Origin: Cucumis sativus
Taxonomy: Eukaryota > Streptophyta > Magnoliopsida > Cucurbitales > Cucurbitaceae
Reading direction: 5' to 3'
DNA: 64,000 nucleotides
Assembly: GCF_000004075.3 (NCBI RefSeq)
Contig: NC_026659.2
Location: 6,634,001 to 6,698,000 of the forward strand
This document shows, piece after piece, positions 24,820-37,900 of the stretch. Both the position numbers and the translations under genes were made by a program. Under the pieces are notes generated by a model. The model had not been told where the DNA came from and searched no databases. It was given only the letters and a program-made list of their open reading frames with translations. How positions within the stretch are numbered: the first letter of the stretch is position 1; every line of letters starts with the position of its first letter.

Positions 24820-24945
24820 TTATTTACAACGTCAGGCTGCGGAAGCCTTTTGTGATGCTATGTCGTGGAAGCTTTCGGTGATGCAACGTCGCAGAAACTT
24901 TGTGTGATGTGGCATCGCATAAGGCCTTTGCGACGTACTAACACT
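24820..24945. repeat. Subterminal repeats of the CACTA element
   Basis: Four imperfect copies of a roughly 30-base unit with (A/T)CGTCGC(A/G)GAAGC and GTGATGC cores follow one another. Such arrays bind the CACTA accessory protein in well-studied elements. They mark the right-hand end of this remnant. Confidence 0.65.
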
Positions 24946-24962
24946 AAAATTTTGTAAAATTT

Positions 24963-25078
24963 TCCTATGCCCAGACGAATGATAAAAACTCATTACATTT
25001 AATGCTATTCAAATACACTGTATTTTGTTCTAAAAAATTTGGTCATCAAGATAGAGTATCATTCGTTTGGGCATAGGA
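24963..25078. repeat. Inverted repeat (foldback) with 74-base loop
   Basis: The left arm TCCTATGCCCAGACGAATG... and the right arm ...CATTCGTTTGGGCATAGGA pair over 21 bases with one G:T-compatible mismatch. It could be a small MITE-like foldback or a hairpin RNA precursor; neither is demonstrated. Confidence 0.75.
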
Positions 25079-25497
25079 TAATCTATATATTCCACAGTGT
25101 ATTGGGAAAATAACAAAGACAGTGTATTTTTCAAACAACATTCAAATTTTGTAAATCACAAGATTGCATCAACCTCCCCTATAATAATGATAAATATATA
25201 TACAAGATTTTTAGCTTTGTTATATTTTAATCAATTTATTAAATAATACATAGTACATATTTTAATTAGAATTAGAATTTAAATTTTAGAATTGTAATTT
25301 TGCCCAATGGTGAATTTGCAATTATTTGAATATTTTCTTTTAGGTTTTATTTGCGGAGGAACAGATTGCTCCAAAGAAAAAGAAGATAGGCATGGGAATA
25401 AGGCAGATCATTTAAACAAACAGAAATTTGCTCTTCAACCATTCGTTGAATGCTTCTTCAATTGATCGGAGATTTTGGAGTGGACGAATGGAATAAA

Positions 25498-25635
25498 TGT
25501 GGAGCGAAAGAATGCTTTTCGGTGCAAGGATGGTAGGGATGCTTTTTAGTGAAGGAAAACAGTTGAGGGATGCTTTTTGGTGAACGAACGTAAATTTGTG
25601 TAGAGCGGAAGAATGCTTCTCGGTGGAGCAACGAA
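25498..25635. repeat. Imperfect tandem duplication, about 99 bp period
   Basis: TGTGGAGCGAAAGAATGCTT at 25498 recurs as TGTAGAGCGGAAGAATGCTT about 99 bases later. A GGATGCTTTTTRGTGAA phrase is also repeated in between. Confidence 0.7.
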
Positions 25636-26000
25636 CGTAAATTAAAAAATTGCTAGGGTTTCAAAGTGGAGATTTGATACATTCAATACTATTTTCAATG
25701 TATACACCGTTTGAATTTGATTCAATTGTTGCAAGACATTGGATGGAGATTTGATGGTGACATATATATATATATATATTTTTAAAAAAATTAGAATTTT
25801 CATAAGGTTTAATTGATTGTGAGAGTTTTTTTTAATTATAGTGTATATGGAGTTTATTTCTTTACTGTATTTATGGTTCAAGTTTTTTAATTAGGCATGG
25901 ACATTTAAGACAATGCTTCACTTATTTTTTTCCTTCAAATTTTTCTGTTTTGCTATTTTATCAATTTAAAAATATTTTATCATTTATCCAAAGCCAACCT

Positions 26001-27825
26001 CATCCTTTATCATTTTCTTGTCAACCCTATATATCATGCCCTAATAAATCATTTTAGCCCAAAAATATGGCAAATATAAGATACTTGGCATTGCCTTTGA
26101 CCAAAACAGGCCCTAGCAAAAGCACCATAATATGCCTAAGAAGGGAAAGTGGCCCAAGCCCACACCGAAGTGCTCCGGCTCGCATCTCCAGGCGAACTCA
26201 TACAACCCACCAAACAAGGGATGTTGTGCTGTAGGTCTAACCCAAGAAAGGTGGATAAGATAAAAAGATAGGTGTGTAAACCCTAACAAAAGAGGACTTT
26301 TATAAATATATATAATGACAAAGCTTCATGTAAAGGATGTTCATTCTCCATTTATAAAATATTAAATTGTTGTCAAGCATCTCAGAGTTGGGAAGCATTG
26401 CATATCAATTTCAAACGCAGGTTGAGGACCTTGCAATCGATGGACTACCTCCTTGCTACTTAGTTTTGACATGAAATTCCATATATCTAACATGAGAATA
26501 TTTAAAGTAATGCATGCATGCATGAACATGATCAGCACAAGCATGAGAGAGCAAAAGAGAAAGAGAATTAGCAAGTTTGAGAACGATAGTGTACGATTAG
26601 TTTAATGGTTGAGCAATCACAAAAAGTGAGTTTAGGAGCGTGAGGAGGGAATAAATGCCTTAATTTCACATTCGCAAAATTGTGTGTCAACAAGGACAAC
26701 ATGCAATTGACGCCCTTCTTTGTATGTTCTAACAATAGCTTCTAGTTAATTTGTCTTTTTTCATCCATATATCTCTCTGCATTTCAGTGAACAAATAAAA
26801 AATGTTACCAAACATACTTACAACAATTCTTTTTAATATTATATATTAAATATTTACACTCATGTGAAAAAACAAAAGATGGAAAGAAAGTAACTACTTC
26901 AAATCTTTGTGCATTTTCTTTTAATCACTCACATAGTTGATCTCGGGTTTTGATTAAAAAAAAACACATCTAATCTTCAAGTGACACCAACATTGAATTT
27001 GTAATTTGAGAAAGAGAAGACCTGCGAAAGCAAAGAAAAATGACTCTGATGTCTAAGTAAGTAAGAGAATTATAGAGCAAATTAAATGAGAAGTTAGAAG
27101 TTATATTTACCTCACATGAAGGCATAATGGAGTGTATTCATAAGAGATTTGGTATAGGTTTATCTTTGTCCAAATAGGATTAGGATATGAGTTTCTTAAT
27201 CCTAGATGAGATAGGTTATCTCTCAAGGTGAATGAGCCAAGACGTATCCAATAAAGAAGGTTGGTCTCGACCTCGGCCTCGATCGAGAGTCTTTCTTAGA
27301 CTATATATTCATACTTCAAGTATGACTTTGGGTTGGAGCATGTGTAAAATATGTCATGATGGACATTTGATAACAGTTCACTTCAACCTCATCCTTTACC
27401 ACTTACTTGGATCTGGTCCAAGCCAACCTCCTTTCCTAGGCTCGCTTTCATTTTTAGTTGTATTTTTTTTTGGCTTTTATCAATCTATCTTTCTAAATTA
27501 CTATTATACCATTTAGTTCAAAACGTCAAACAAATAATTAAAAATAATTTATAAAAGAAATAAGAAGGAATTTGGTACGTAACCAAATTTGAGAGAATAA
27601 TTTAATAAAATGAAGATAGAAAGATAGTCGATATATTTTGGGCTGGTTTAAAGTATTTTTTTATACTCAAAATATAGAGAAAAGGAACAAATAGCAAATG
27701 ACGTGCTTGATGGACAAATAAAGAAAGTAGAAGGAGCATCCCTAAATATTTTATTACGTTCTCTTTAATGTCAAAATCAATAACGTGTATTTTATTTCAT
27801 ATAATATTTACGAAGAACCTAACTT

Positions 27826-27858
<33 letters not shown>

Positions 27859-29420
27859 TATTAATATTTTTTTGAAAACGGCACTTCCTTATCTTTATCC
27901 ACATCCACATCATAAAAGGAAAGGAAAGAACGGAAATAGTTTCTTCGTCCCATTTTTGCTTTCTAATTCTTCAAAATCATAAACAATCCTTAATTAACCT
28001 CTACATTATTAATTTATAATCTATATCAATCTTAAAACCTAATGAACAATTAAAGGAAGCAAGACTTCATCGTTATCGATAAATATTGTTCTTATTGAGT
28101 TTGAAGCAACTACAAGTCTCACTTTGTTTTTATTATTTTAAAATTATCTGATCCTTTTCTTTATTAATCAATATCCAAATAAATTTTAGATAGCTAAGTA
28201 TGGTAAATTGGTAGGGACTCATTATCTGTACTCAACTATATAATATTATAAACTGTAATTAATGTTATTTGTACACTTCAAATTTAAGTAATACAGCCTA
28301 ATTAGTTTTCTTATTTCCATGCTTTCCAACTGATATGAATTGTTTTGTTTGATAGCTAATATATTTTTGAATTTGAGTTTTAGTTTTTTAATCCAAAAAA
28401 ATGGTATTGGTAATCTGAATGTGTATTCATTTTGTTGGTTTTTTGTTTAATATAATGTGAAAACAAGTGAAGGAAGAAAACATAGATGGTTTTGTAAGTT
28501 GAAGAGTAGTCATAAAGTTGTGAGCATGGTTATGGGAAGAAGTGCCATTGTCCTATCTTCTCTACTTACTTGTGAATTCTGATTTTCTACCTCTTTTGTT
28601 TTTCTTTCTAATTAATTTTATTTTTCATTTTCACAACTATGACGTCTAATTTAACTCAAACTTCAATAAATAAATAATAATAATAATAATTTTCTTCAAT
28701 GTATAGAGTTGTTTTGATAAATTTTAAAATTATTAAATTAAATTCTAGAAGAAGAAAAAAAAGAAATTGTTATGAGTAACACAAAAGAGTAAGATTATTT
28801 ATGAAATATAACAAAATTTTCAAATTATAAATTTTGCTTTATTTTGTAATTAGTTTTAATATTTTGCTATTTAAAAAAATAACAATAAAAAGAAGATAAG
28901 CAATTGAAGGAACAACTTGAAGAACGTAGAGTAGTAAACAATTTGAACACGCAATGTTGTTAATCTAGTTCAATGACTCAACATCTACATATAAGGGGTT
29001 ATTGATCCATGATCAAATATTTTGTTGCTTTGGTAACTGTTAATCATACTCAATCTTAATTTGATTATAGTACAGAGTTTTTTTTATCAACTTAAACACT
29101 CTATACTTAACATGTGATACAACACTAGTATCGTCACAGGATTAACAAAGCGCGATTATGTGCAAAACAGAATCATCCAACTTAATCAACTATAGCTTTT
29201 AGTTTAACAGACGAATGCTAAAGCAAGTCTCCCCCTAAAACAATAATCATCAAGTCTCCCCCAAAATATGGTAAAATATCTCTTCAATTTATGTAATGTT
29301 TATATATAGAATAGATTTATGACTATTAATTAAATTAATTTTAATTTATAAAACACATTTTTCTTTATTAGTTTTCATTTTCTATTCAATCGATATGGTT
29401 TATATTTCTTTACGAGAAAA
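26001..29420. other. Gene-free AT-rich region
   Basis: No protein family, RNA gene or delimited transposon was recognised. Around 26050-26330 and 27120-27430 the composition is less AT-rich and may be old retroelement sequence. A TA microsatellite lies at about 27823-27847. ORFs at 27232-27516 and 26362-26574 look like chance. Confidence 0.55.
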
Positions 29421-29530
29421 AAGGATAGTCAACTTCACTAGAAAAAGGACAATCAACATCATGAGCCAGAGTTAACTTCACAAGAACAAAGACAATCAAC
29501 TCTACGAAAAAAAAATAGCCAACTTCACGA
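29420..29530. repeat. Short degenerate direct repeats
   Basis: Variants of AGTCAACTTCACTAGAAAAA / AATCAACTCTACGAAAAAA recur four or five times at about 25-30 base spacing. They are bounded on the right by GAGATAAATGATTGAATC. Confidence 0.5.
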
Positions 29531-29534
29531 GATA

Positions 29535-30215
29535 AATGATTGAATCTTGTTAAGTTAGTTGGTTCTACTACTTTGTATGGTGCATGACTCTTAATCCTAA
29601 ACCAATTATCATATGTTCTATCGTTTCTTTGTGATCTTCACAAATCATCCCCTTATACAACTCCATATTGTCATAAACACGGGAACTATAATTGAATTGT
29701 GTTCTCGAACGTTGTTATCCTACTACATTAATGTCCAATTCAGTTAATGATTTGAAGAAAATTCATGTTCATCACCATCAAAGTCCATCTCTTTAATTCA
29801 AATTTATCACCGGTCTCTATTCTAGACTCTCTATATTCATTATTAACTAGCATTTCTTCCTCATTGCACACTGGTTATTGTGCATCAGATTCCATATCAA
29901 CATCAACATATTCTGCAATTGGTCATTGGTTCTGCATTTAAGTTTATGGTCAAATTCACCCTACTCACATGCACAATGTTATGAAACGACAATATAAATG
30001 TAAACATGGTGTTCACTGTTTGTTCATTTGAAATAGGGAATGACATAAACCGTAATGATCCATGTGTTAAATTATGGTGTCTCTATATTATCTTTAATCT
30101 GGTTTGAACTCATGTCTACACTAAGTGATAATCCCACAATTTGGAGGAATGGTAACAATTTCACTGTTTGCATTTATACTAAAATTTTCACATAAAGGTT
30201 AGTCTTAATCAACTT
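29535..30215 (-). pseudogene. Possible MULE (Mutator-like) transposase N-terminal remnant
   Basis: On the minus strand, short open pieces read like the region before and at the MuDR DNA-binding domain of plant MULEs. There is an IPPNCG phrase near 30140, an acidic MDFDGDEHEFSSN-type stretch near 29770, then ELYKGMICEDHKETI near 29650. Stops intervene, and no DDE or zinc-knuckle part is present. The call rests on weak word-level resemblance. Confidence 0.35.
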
Positions 30216-33200
30216 CACCGATAACATCAATTATATGACTATTTATAAACAACATAAATGACACATATTTTTATGTCATTTTCTATATAAAGAAAAGGAC
30301 AAACAATATACATAATTAATTATTATAAAAAAATAACACTAAAATAAATTTTGAATAAAAAAAATATAAAATCACATAAATCACCAAAACAAAATTTAAA
30401 TTAAATTAAATTGAACCAATAAAAGAAATATACACTATCACATAAAATAAAATTTAAGTTAAACTGAACCAATAAAAAATAAAAAAATAAAAAAATTTAA
30501 AAACTAAATTAAACAAAAAATATAACAACCCAAAAATCACAAAAATAACATATAATTAAAAATATGATATGAAATCACATAAATCAAGAAAGAATTAAAT
30601 AATGAACCAATAAAAAAAATATAAAAAACCAAATGAATTAGAAAAAATAAAAATTAAATTATTCTACCTCTTTTAAATCAAGAACGTGCATTGAGAAAGA
30701 TAATAAAGTATTTTAATTTATGTTTGGAAGCTTGTTTAAACTAATCTAATTTATATTTTTAAAGTCAGTTGCAAATGACAAACAAAACTAAAAATTAAAA
30801 AATCATTAATCAACAATTATTGAAAAATGTAAATAATTTTATTGGTGTACGATCCTGTTTTACGTTTAATATAAAAATTAAAACTAATAAGTTAAATTTA
30901 ATATCTTGATTTAGAAATTGTTATTTAAAGATCAACTCTCTTACTAGTGATTGAACCATCTAATTATTTTGATTATTGTTCTTTTATTTATGATATATAT
31001 TCGTATTCAAATATTTATACGACAAGCATAATACACATATCATACACATATCTCTATCGAGACTTTTAAATAACGAAAAAATAATTTTAAAATAAAATCT
31101 TAATACAATTACAAAAGTTGGAGAGTGGTTTTGCTATTTTCTTCGGAATGATATTTTCTTTTTTTATCAATTCAAGAAAACAGAACTACACAAAAAGTAG
31201 AATAACATATAATATCATATATTGTTTCTTTTAGAAGAAAATATACGTCTTTCATATTTATTTTTTCTCAAACAACCACAAAATCTAAGAATCTAATAAA
31301 AAAGTTACATAAGTAATTTAGAAAAATATAAAATTGACGAATATAAACCAATTTCGTTTTACTTTTGGAGATTATTAAAATAAATGGTGTGGATTTTTTT
31401 TTTTTTCGTTTTAGTTTTGGAGATTAATTGACCATTGTGTGTGCCACCAAGCACCATGTAATTGGCTGGGCAGTCAAAAGAGACGGAATGAGGCGTCACG
31501 CGTCAACTCTTATGAAATTGTAATCAAAGTAAAATATTCTAATGAGTTTTCCTTTTTATCTTTAAGTTAAATGTAACTTTGCTTACACTTCTCCAATTCT
31601 CAGCCGCTTATTCATCCTTTATGCAATTGCATGGTTTAATTTAGAGTAAAAAGTTAGGTATTCTAACATATTTGGAACCATTTTGATATAGTTAAAATTA
31701 TTTTTACTATTGTAAAAATCATTTTCAAAAACAAAATCATTTATTTATTTTTGATGTATCACTAATTAAATGATTCTCTGTTGTCATTGTAAGATTAAAA
31801 ATAAATTTATTAAATTTTTCTAAAACTATTTATTTTTATATAGTACTCCTACTTCTGATTTATGGATCTACTACTGTTTTTTCAACGTCACCATCAATTA
31901 ATTTACGATGATTGCACTTCAACAAGCCAAACAACTTTAAATAAATTAATAAAATTAGATATTTATTAAAAATAAATGAATCAAAATAGATATTTATTAG
32001 AGCTTCATGTGACTAAATTTTCTATAATCGTTTTCATCCAACTGTCAAAGACCATGTTTAGGTGACTATGTTTGACCAACTTCAACGACCATTATTGCCA
32101 ACCTCTAATCACAGTTTTTGTGACCACCACTAACACAACTCATCTTATGTTGTTCTAAACACTCCTTTAGTGCTGAATAAAAAGAAAAAGAGTTCTAAAT
32201 ACTATTTTGGTCATTGTAATTTAAGTTTTGGTTCATATTAATCTCTATAGTTTCAACTTAATTATAAATATATTTATTTAAAAATATATGCATCCAAAAT
32301 GTGAGGTATAGGTAAATTAGTATTAAAAAGAGAGAGAAAAATATTATCGAAAGAGAGCTCCACCATGAAAGAAAGATATCATATCTTGAGTGGACCATAT
32401 CCCAAGAAGCCTCCAAGAAAAGAAAAAGCCTCCAGAAATGGAAAAGTAGAAAGCGTTTTCGAATTTGTATCTCTCTTCAAAATGCCTCCGGGGGAACAAA
32501 AACTGTTCAAAATCAAACCTACGTTCAATGCTCAACTCATTTTTCCTCTTCAATTTTGTTTTGATTATTCAAATAAATACTATAACTATGACGTCTAATA
32601 GATGGATATAACAAAATATAAATTTTTTAAAATACCATAATTATTTACCCTTGTTTATTTTATAATTTTTTTAATAATCAATCTCATCAATATTATTTCA
32701 TATTTAACCCTTCTTGATGTCAACATAAAATTTTAAATTGTGAGATAAAGATCACACCAACTTGAACCTATTCAAAGTTTTAATATTAAGGGAAAGAAAC
32801 AACGTGAACAAATACACCTCAAAAATAATATATCAATCATTAATTATTTTTAAATATAAAAATGGAAGCATACACATGTTTTATTGTTTCAATTTATTAT
32901 TAATTATTTTTAAAAAAAATGGAAACTCACCCATGTTTTTTTTTCTTTTAAATTTATTTTATAAAAAACAGCTCAAAATTGGGTATAGAAGACTATATAA
33001 TACTTTTGATTACACTATCAACATGGTCTATCATACAAGTCTATCACTTATAGAAATCTAATATAGATAGATTTCGTTATATTTATAGATTTTAAAAAAT
33101 TATTATAATTTGATTATTATCTATAAAATTACTTACTCATCAACTTTTATTTTTGCAAATATTATTAAATCCAACATTATCATTATTAGTGGATCCCATC

Positions 33201-34740
33201 TATTTTGAAAGTATGCTAATGTAACCTACCATAAGTTGAGTGTATTGAAAAATTTCCTAAGGTCCACACATAAGTATATGTATATATAATAGTTTATCCT
33301 TAACTAATCTATAAATGATTATAATTAAGTTAAGGTAAATAAAAGTTTAATTTGAGCCAATTTTGTTGTTTGTTATTAAGTGGAGTAGTAACAATCTCAA
33401 TCATTGAATTTAAAGAATGTAGCATTATTACTTTGCACCTAGCCAAATAGACAAAAGCACCTGCCCACTGCCCACTGCCCACTTTCCCATCATCATGGCC
33501 TCATACATTCCTCCTTTTTTCCTATCTCTCTCTCTTTATTAATTATTTTGATTTTTTATATAGAAAAAAACTATTTACACTAAAAAAACAAATTTCATTT
33601 TATTTTCTATAAAAGTTAAAGGTATTTATTGGATGAATTTTTAGAAAGGGTAGATTTTATGAAATATTTAAAACAATTGATATTGTATAGTATTGTGATA
33701 GAATAATATTTTAATTTATTTTACTATTTTTAATGTCTCGCCACTTTTAAATATTTTTTATATAGAAAAATTTATTTCATCCTAAGCTAATTTAGAATTA
33801 TTCTGAAAATGTTAACTTAGAATTATTCACTTTTACCCTTTATTTTATTTTATATTTTTTTAGTTTTAATAACTCATTCAATTACTAAGGATGTCTTTTT
33901 ACTCTTATATTGCATTTGGATGAATTTATCTGGAATCACATGTAGAGATGTGACCTAGAACTCTTACTGATCAATATATATAAATTCGATACAAATTATC
34001 TCACTAGTATTACAACATAACTCTCAATGATTGAATACTCAAAATTGAAGTTAAAACCAAGTAGTTGCACTAGGTATTTTTAATGCATCAAAAATCATCT
34101 CAATGATCAACTTTTTTAAATGATAATTAGTATATGTACTATCCATTTGATGATTTTCGTTTGAGCAACAGGAGATCTCAACTGATGCTAAAAGTAGTTT
34201 CTTTGAAGATTTTTAATCCTCACTTTGGAAATTAGTTGTGTGTGATTGTGATGAGTTAATATCATCCCCCGACCAAGTTCCAACTCATAAATGCTCAATT
34301 GTCATGTTGTGTGGATCCATCAACAAGCAAAGGACTTGATGGTAGTACATGATCATCTAGGTTGAGTCTAGTTTGTAGGGAATGAAATACATTTCTATGA
34401 TATCAAGATTTTAGAAGCTATATGGCCATATAACATCAATGGTCTTTTATTGTATTCTCATCCAAATCCTTGGAACATCAAGGTGAAATCTTATTTCTGA
34501 GTAACGAGTCTACTTATCGCTTTATAGAGATTGAACTATTCATTAAGAAAGCTAACGGGCTCCCACAAGCACTTGAAGAAATCTCCTTCTATGATAAGCT
34601 TTATCGTGACAATGATTTAGCTTATCTTGATCTTGCCTAAGTTTGTTGCTACATAATATCTTTACATAATGGTTAGTGAAATTATCTCTCAAGATTTGAT
34701 TCCTTGGGTTTTTTTTTTTTAATTATTTTTTGAAAAGTGA
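30216..34740. other. Gene-free AT-rich region before AVT6 copy 2
   Basis: Includes A-rich irregular repeats at about 30340-30660 (AAATTTAAATTAAATTGAACCAATAAAA and relatives). Near 33030 there is a small TCTATCACTTATAGA-type repeat, and near 33460 a CCACTGCCCACTGCCCACT triplication. The 77- to 99-codon frames at 32344-33061 match no family I recognise. The stretch at 34300-34640 has a slightly gene-like composition but no intact frame. Confidence 0.5.
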
Positions 34741-34750
34741 TTGTTTGGGT

Positions 34751-34857
34751 TCATATCTCCATTATGGATTCCTCTAAATAAAATTAAAAAATAAGAATAA
34801 TAATTTGAACACATTTTGGTAATTTCATATCTCCATTATGGAGTGCTCTAAATATAT
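34751..34857. repeat. Direct duplication in the AVT6 copy 2 promoter
   Basis: TCATATCTCCATTATGGA followed by a CTCTAAATA phrase occurs at 34751 and again at 34825, a 74-base period. The second copy runs into AATATATAAT (34851-34860), a plausible TATA box about 130 bases before the start codon. Confidence 0.7.
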
Positions 34858-34986
34858 AATAAGAAACTAGGCAGCACCAACCACCATACGCCGCGTAACA
34901 GAAGATTTGACGACATACATCCCTCTCTTCTTCTTCTTCTTCTTCATCTTTATTCACTCTACCTTATCATCGTCTTAGCCGCCGTC

Positions 34987-37900
34987 ATGTCGCCGGCGCC
35001 GGAACAAGTACCTCTCCTGCCGGCTGCGAAGCCCTCCATGAAAACTGCATCGGTCTCCGGCGCCGTGTTCAACGTCTCCACCAGTATAATTGGTGCTGGA
35101 ATCATGTCCATTCCCTTCGCTCTAAAGGTCCTCGGCATAATCCCCGCCCTCGTTCTCATCGTCTTCGTCGCTTTCCTTACTGACATATCGGTGGAGCTTT
35201 TGCTTAGATTCACTCATTCCGGCGACTCTACAACCTACGCCGGCGTCATGAAGGAGTCCTTCGGTCCGATTGGTTCGATTGCTACACAAGTTTGTATCAT
35301 GATTACTAATCTCGGTTGCTTGATTATGTACCAGATTATAATCGGTAAGTTTCTTTCGGATTTTACAGATCCTATCGCTGCTTGATTTAACTAGCTTATA
35401 TTTTAAGAGGCTGGAATTAGAAAACTCTTCGTAATGGATTTTAGGGAAATGATTCGTGAAATAGAAAATTGTTATCGATTCTCTGATTTTCTAACTGTTC
35501 TCGTAATTGTTGTTCTAAAATTGATGGATGGAATCTCCAGGGGATGTGCTCTCCGGCAATAAAGAAGGAGGAAAAGTACATTTAGGAGTTTTACAAGAGT
35601 GGTTTGGGCATCACTGGTGGAACACCAGAGAGTTCTCAATTCTTTTCACTCTCGTCTTCATACTATTTCCTCTGGTTCTTTTCCGACGAGTCGGTCAGTT
35701 ACTGAAAAACAATCAAATCAATTAAACTGATTAATCCTGTATGATTTTCTTGGTATTAATGGCGAAGGATTTGGATTTTTGTGCGATGTGTTTGTTCAGA
35801 TTCTTTGAGATTCAGTTCGTTTATATCGGTTGTTTTGGCCGTCGTTTTCATTGGGATAAGCTCTGTAATGGCGATAATGGCGATTGTTGAAGGAAAAACA
35901 AAGAGCACGAGATTGGTGCCGGAGCTTGACGAGGAAACTTCCTTCTTCGACCTTTTCACGGCGGTGCCAGTTCTTGTCACAGCTTTCTGCTTCCATTTCA
36001 ATGGTAAACAAAAACTTCCATAACCTTATTCTTTGAAACAGAGTATTTGGTCGGTTCGGTTGGTTCCACAAATTTGGTTTTATTTATTTTCTATCCAACC
36101 GAACCGGAAGAAAATTACGGCCAAAAGTGTTCGTGTCGTCCCCTACTCAAAGTGTTAGAATTAGGTACTAATTTCTTTTGTTCACGTTTTTATTTTATCA
36201 TAAAAATAGATAAATCCATTTCAATCCTAAATTTTCAATATTCTATTTTTGTATGTATCTTGAATTAATTTTTATTAGAATTGACTAAATTATTATAATA
36301 ATACTCCATCTGGGAAGAAAGTGTTTTTATAATGAATAACAAATTTAAAAATAATAATTAGGTATATAGTAATATTTTATAAGAAATTACAAATATAAAT
36401 AAAATTTAAAATATTATTATATATTTAATTATTTAGAATCTAATAAATATAGTTGTGAAACTGTGGTCCTATAAACTAAAGAGTGATGTAGAGGGTGGGG
36501 TGGGTAGCATATGCTCTCGGATCTACATTATTTTTAGAGAATTGATATTATGATTTGATTCAATACTCTTTTGGTTGGTTTCGGTTTACTATTGAATTTT
36601 GAATATTCTTAACTTTTAATCAACCCATCTTCATTGGTTTTTACTTTGTAGTAAATTAAAATTAACCTTTCGAACCAAACTAAATTGGCCCACCGACTTT
36701 TTCTCTAGGGTTAATTTCGTAAGGTTTTTTAGTAGGATTTAAATTTGTTACCCTTTTGGAACAAAGAATTGGTTGGCTTTCAGTTTTATGATCCTTTCTA
36801 GGCAAAAAGTAGAATGATTTTCACTTTCTAATTCACTGGGTAGAAATAACTAAAAGTTACCCAGCAAATCATGTGCAATATGTTTCCAATTCCTTTCATG
36901 GTAACATTCTTCAACACCAAGACGTTATTGATGTTAGACTAATATTATACGTGTAATTTATTGCTAATATAGTTCAAGAACTAGATCTAAATTTTGCTAC
37001 ATCTATACATACTTTTAAATGGTATTATTTTTGCTAATGCTTTCCATTTGATTTAAACACAATTCTACAATTGTTATTCATTGTAAAACAGAGTTACTAA
37101 CTTCCTCACTGGATCATTTTTATTTGATACAATAATATCATACAGTTCATCCAATAAGTTCTGAGCTTCATAAGCCATCAAATATGACCACTGCGGTTCG
37201 GATTGCGCTTCTCCTCTGTGCTATTTTCTATTTCACAATCGGAATTTTCGGGTACTTGTTGTTTGGAGACTCATTAATGTCAGATATTCTGATGAACTTT
37301 GATGAGAGTGGTGATACAACAGGGGCTTTGTTGAATGATGTTGTGAGATTAAGCTATGCAGTTCATCTCATGCTTGTTTTCCCTTTGCTAAACTTCCCCT
37401 TGAGATCCAATATTATTGAATTATTCTTCCCAAAGAAGGCTTCTTCGGGCACAGATCAAAGAAGGTTTCTGGGCATTACATTGGCTTTGTTGGTCTTCTC
37501 TTACCTGGCTGCAATAGCATTCCCAAATATATGGTATATCTTTCAATTCATGGGCTCAACTTCAGCTGCTTGCCTCGCCTTCATCTTTCCCGGTGCCATT
37601 GCTCTCAGGTACTTCCCTGCTTAAAGTCTTTATATAAGTTGTGAGTTCAAATCTCTCTCTATATACACATATAATATTAATTAGTTTGTTTCCACTGTTA
37701 GGCTAATCATCATTTGTAGGGTCTTGGGTTGAAAATCATGTTTGTTATCTGTCATTTTCTATGGTCATTGTCAAGAAAGTAGTCTCTAATTCTAATTTAT
37801 CATTGCTATTTTTCCACCAATAATGTTCTATAACAACTAAAATTAAACATGTTAATGATTACTGTTGAGGTACAAACTCACTTTGGATTTGTTTGTGGGA

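Larger units (their letters stand above)
21700..24945 (+). mobile_element. CACTA (En/Spm-like) transposon remnant
   Basis: A broken Tnp2-type transposase tail is followed in the same orientation by the accessory Transposase_24-type ORF and then by subterminal repeats. This is the usual layout of plant CACTA elements. Terminal CACTA/TAGTG ends were not found, the transposase lacks its N-terminal half, and stops are present, so it is a non-autonomous remnant. The left boundary lies near 21700, where copia sequence stops. Confidence 0.8.
24946..26000. other. Intergenic DNA with a foldback and tandem repeats
   Basis: No gene is seen. The stretch contains a 21-base inverted repeat (24963-24983 with 25058-25078), a tandem duplication (25498-25635) and a TA microsatellite (25761-25779). 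Confidence 0.6.

Noticed and set aside
32344..32598. Overlapping ORFs on both strands of 69-77 codons
   Set aside because: No recognisable family, no splice-supported extension, and antisense to each other; treated as chance.
34300..34640. Stretch with gene-like composition, including a KKANGLPQALEE phrase recalling the GLPLA motif of NB-ARC resistance proteins
   Set aside because: No P-loop, kinase-2 or other NB-ARC motif nearby, and the frame is short and interrupted. The single word match is not enough.
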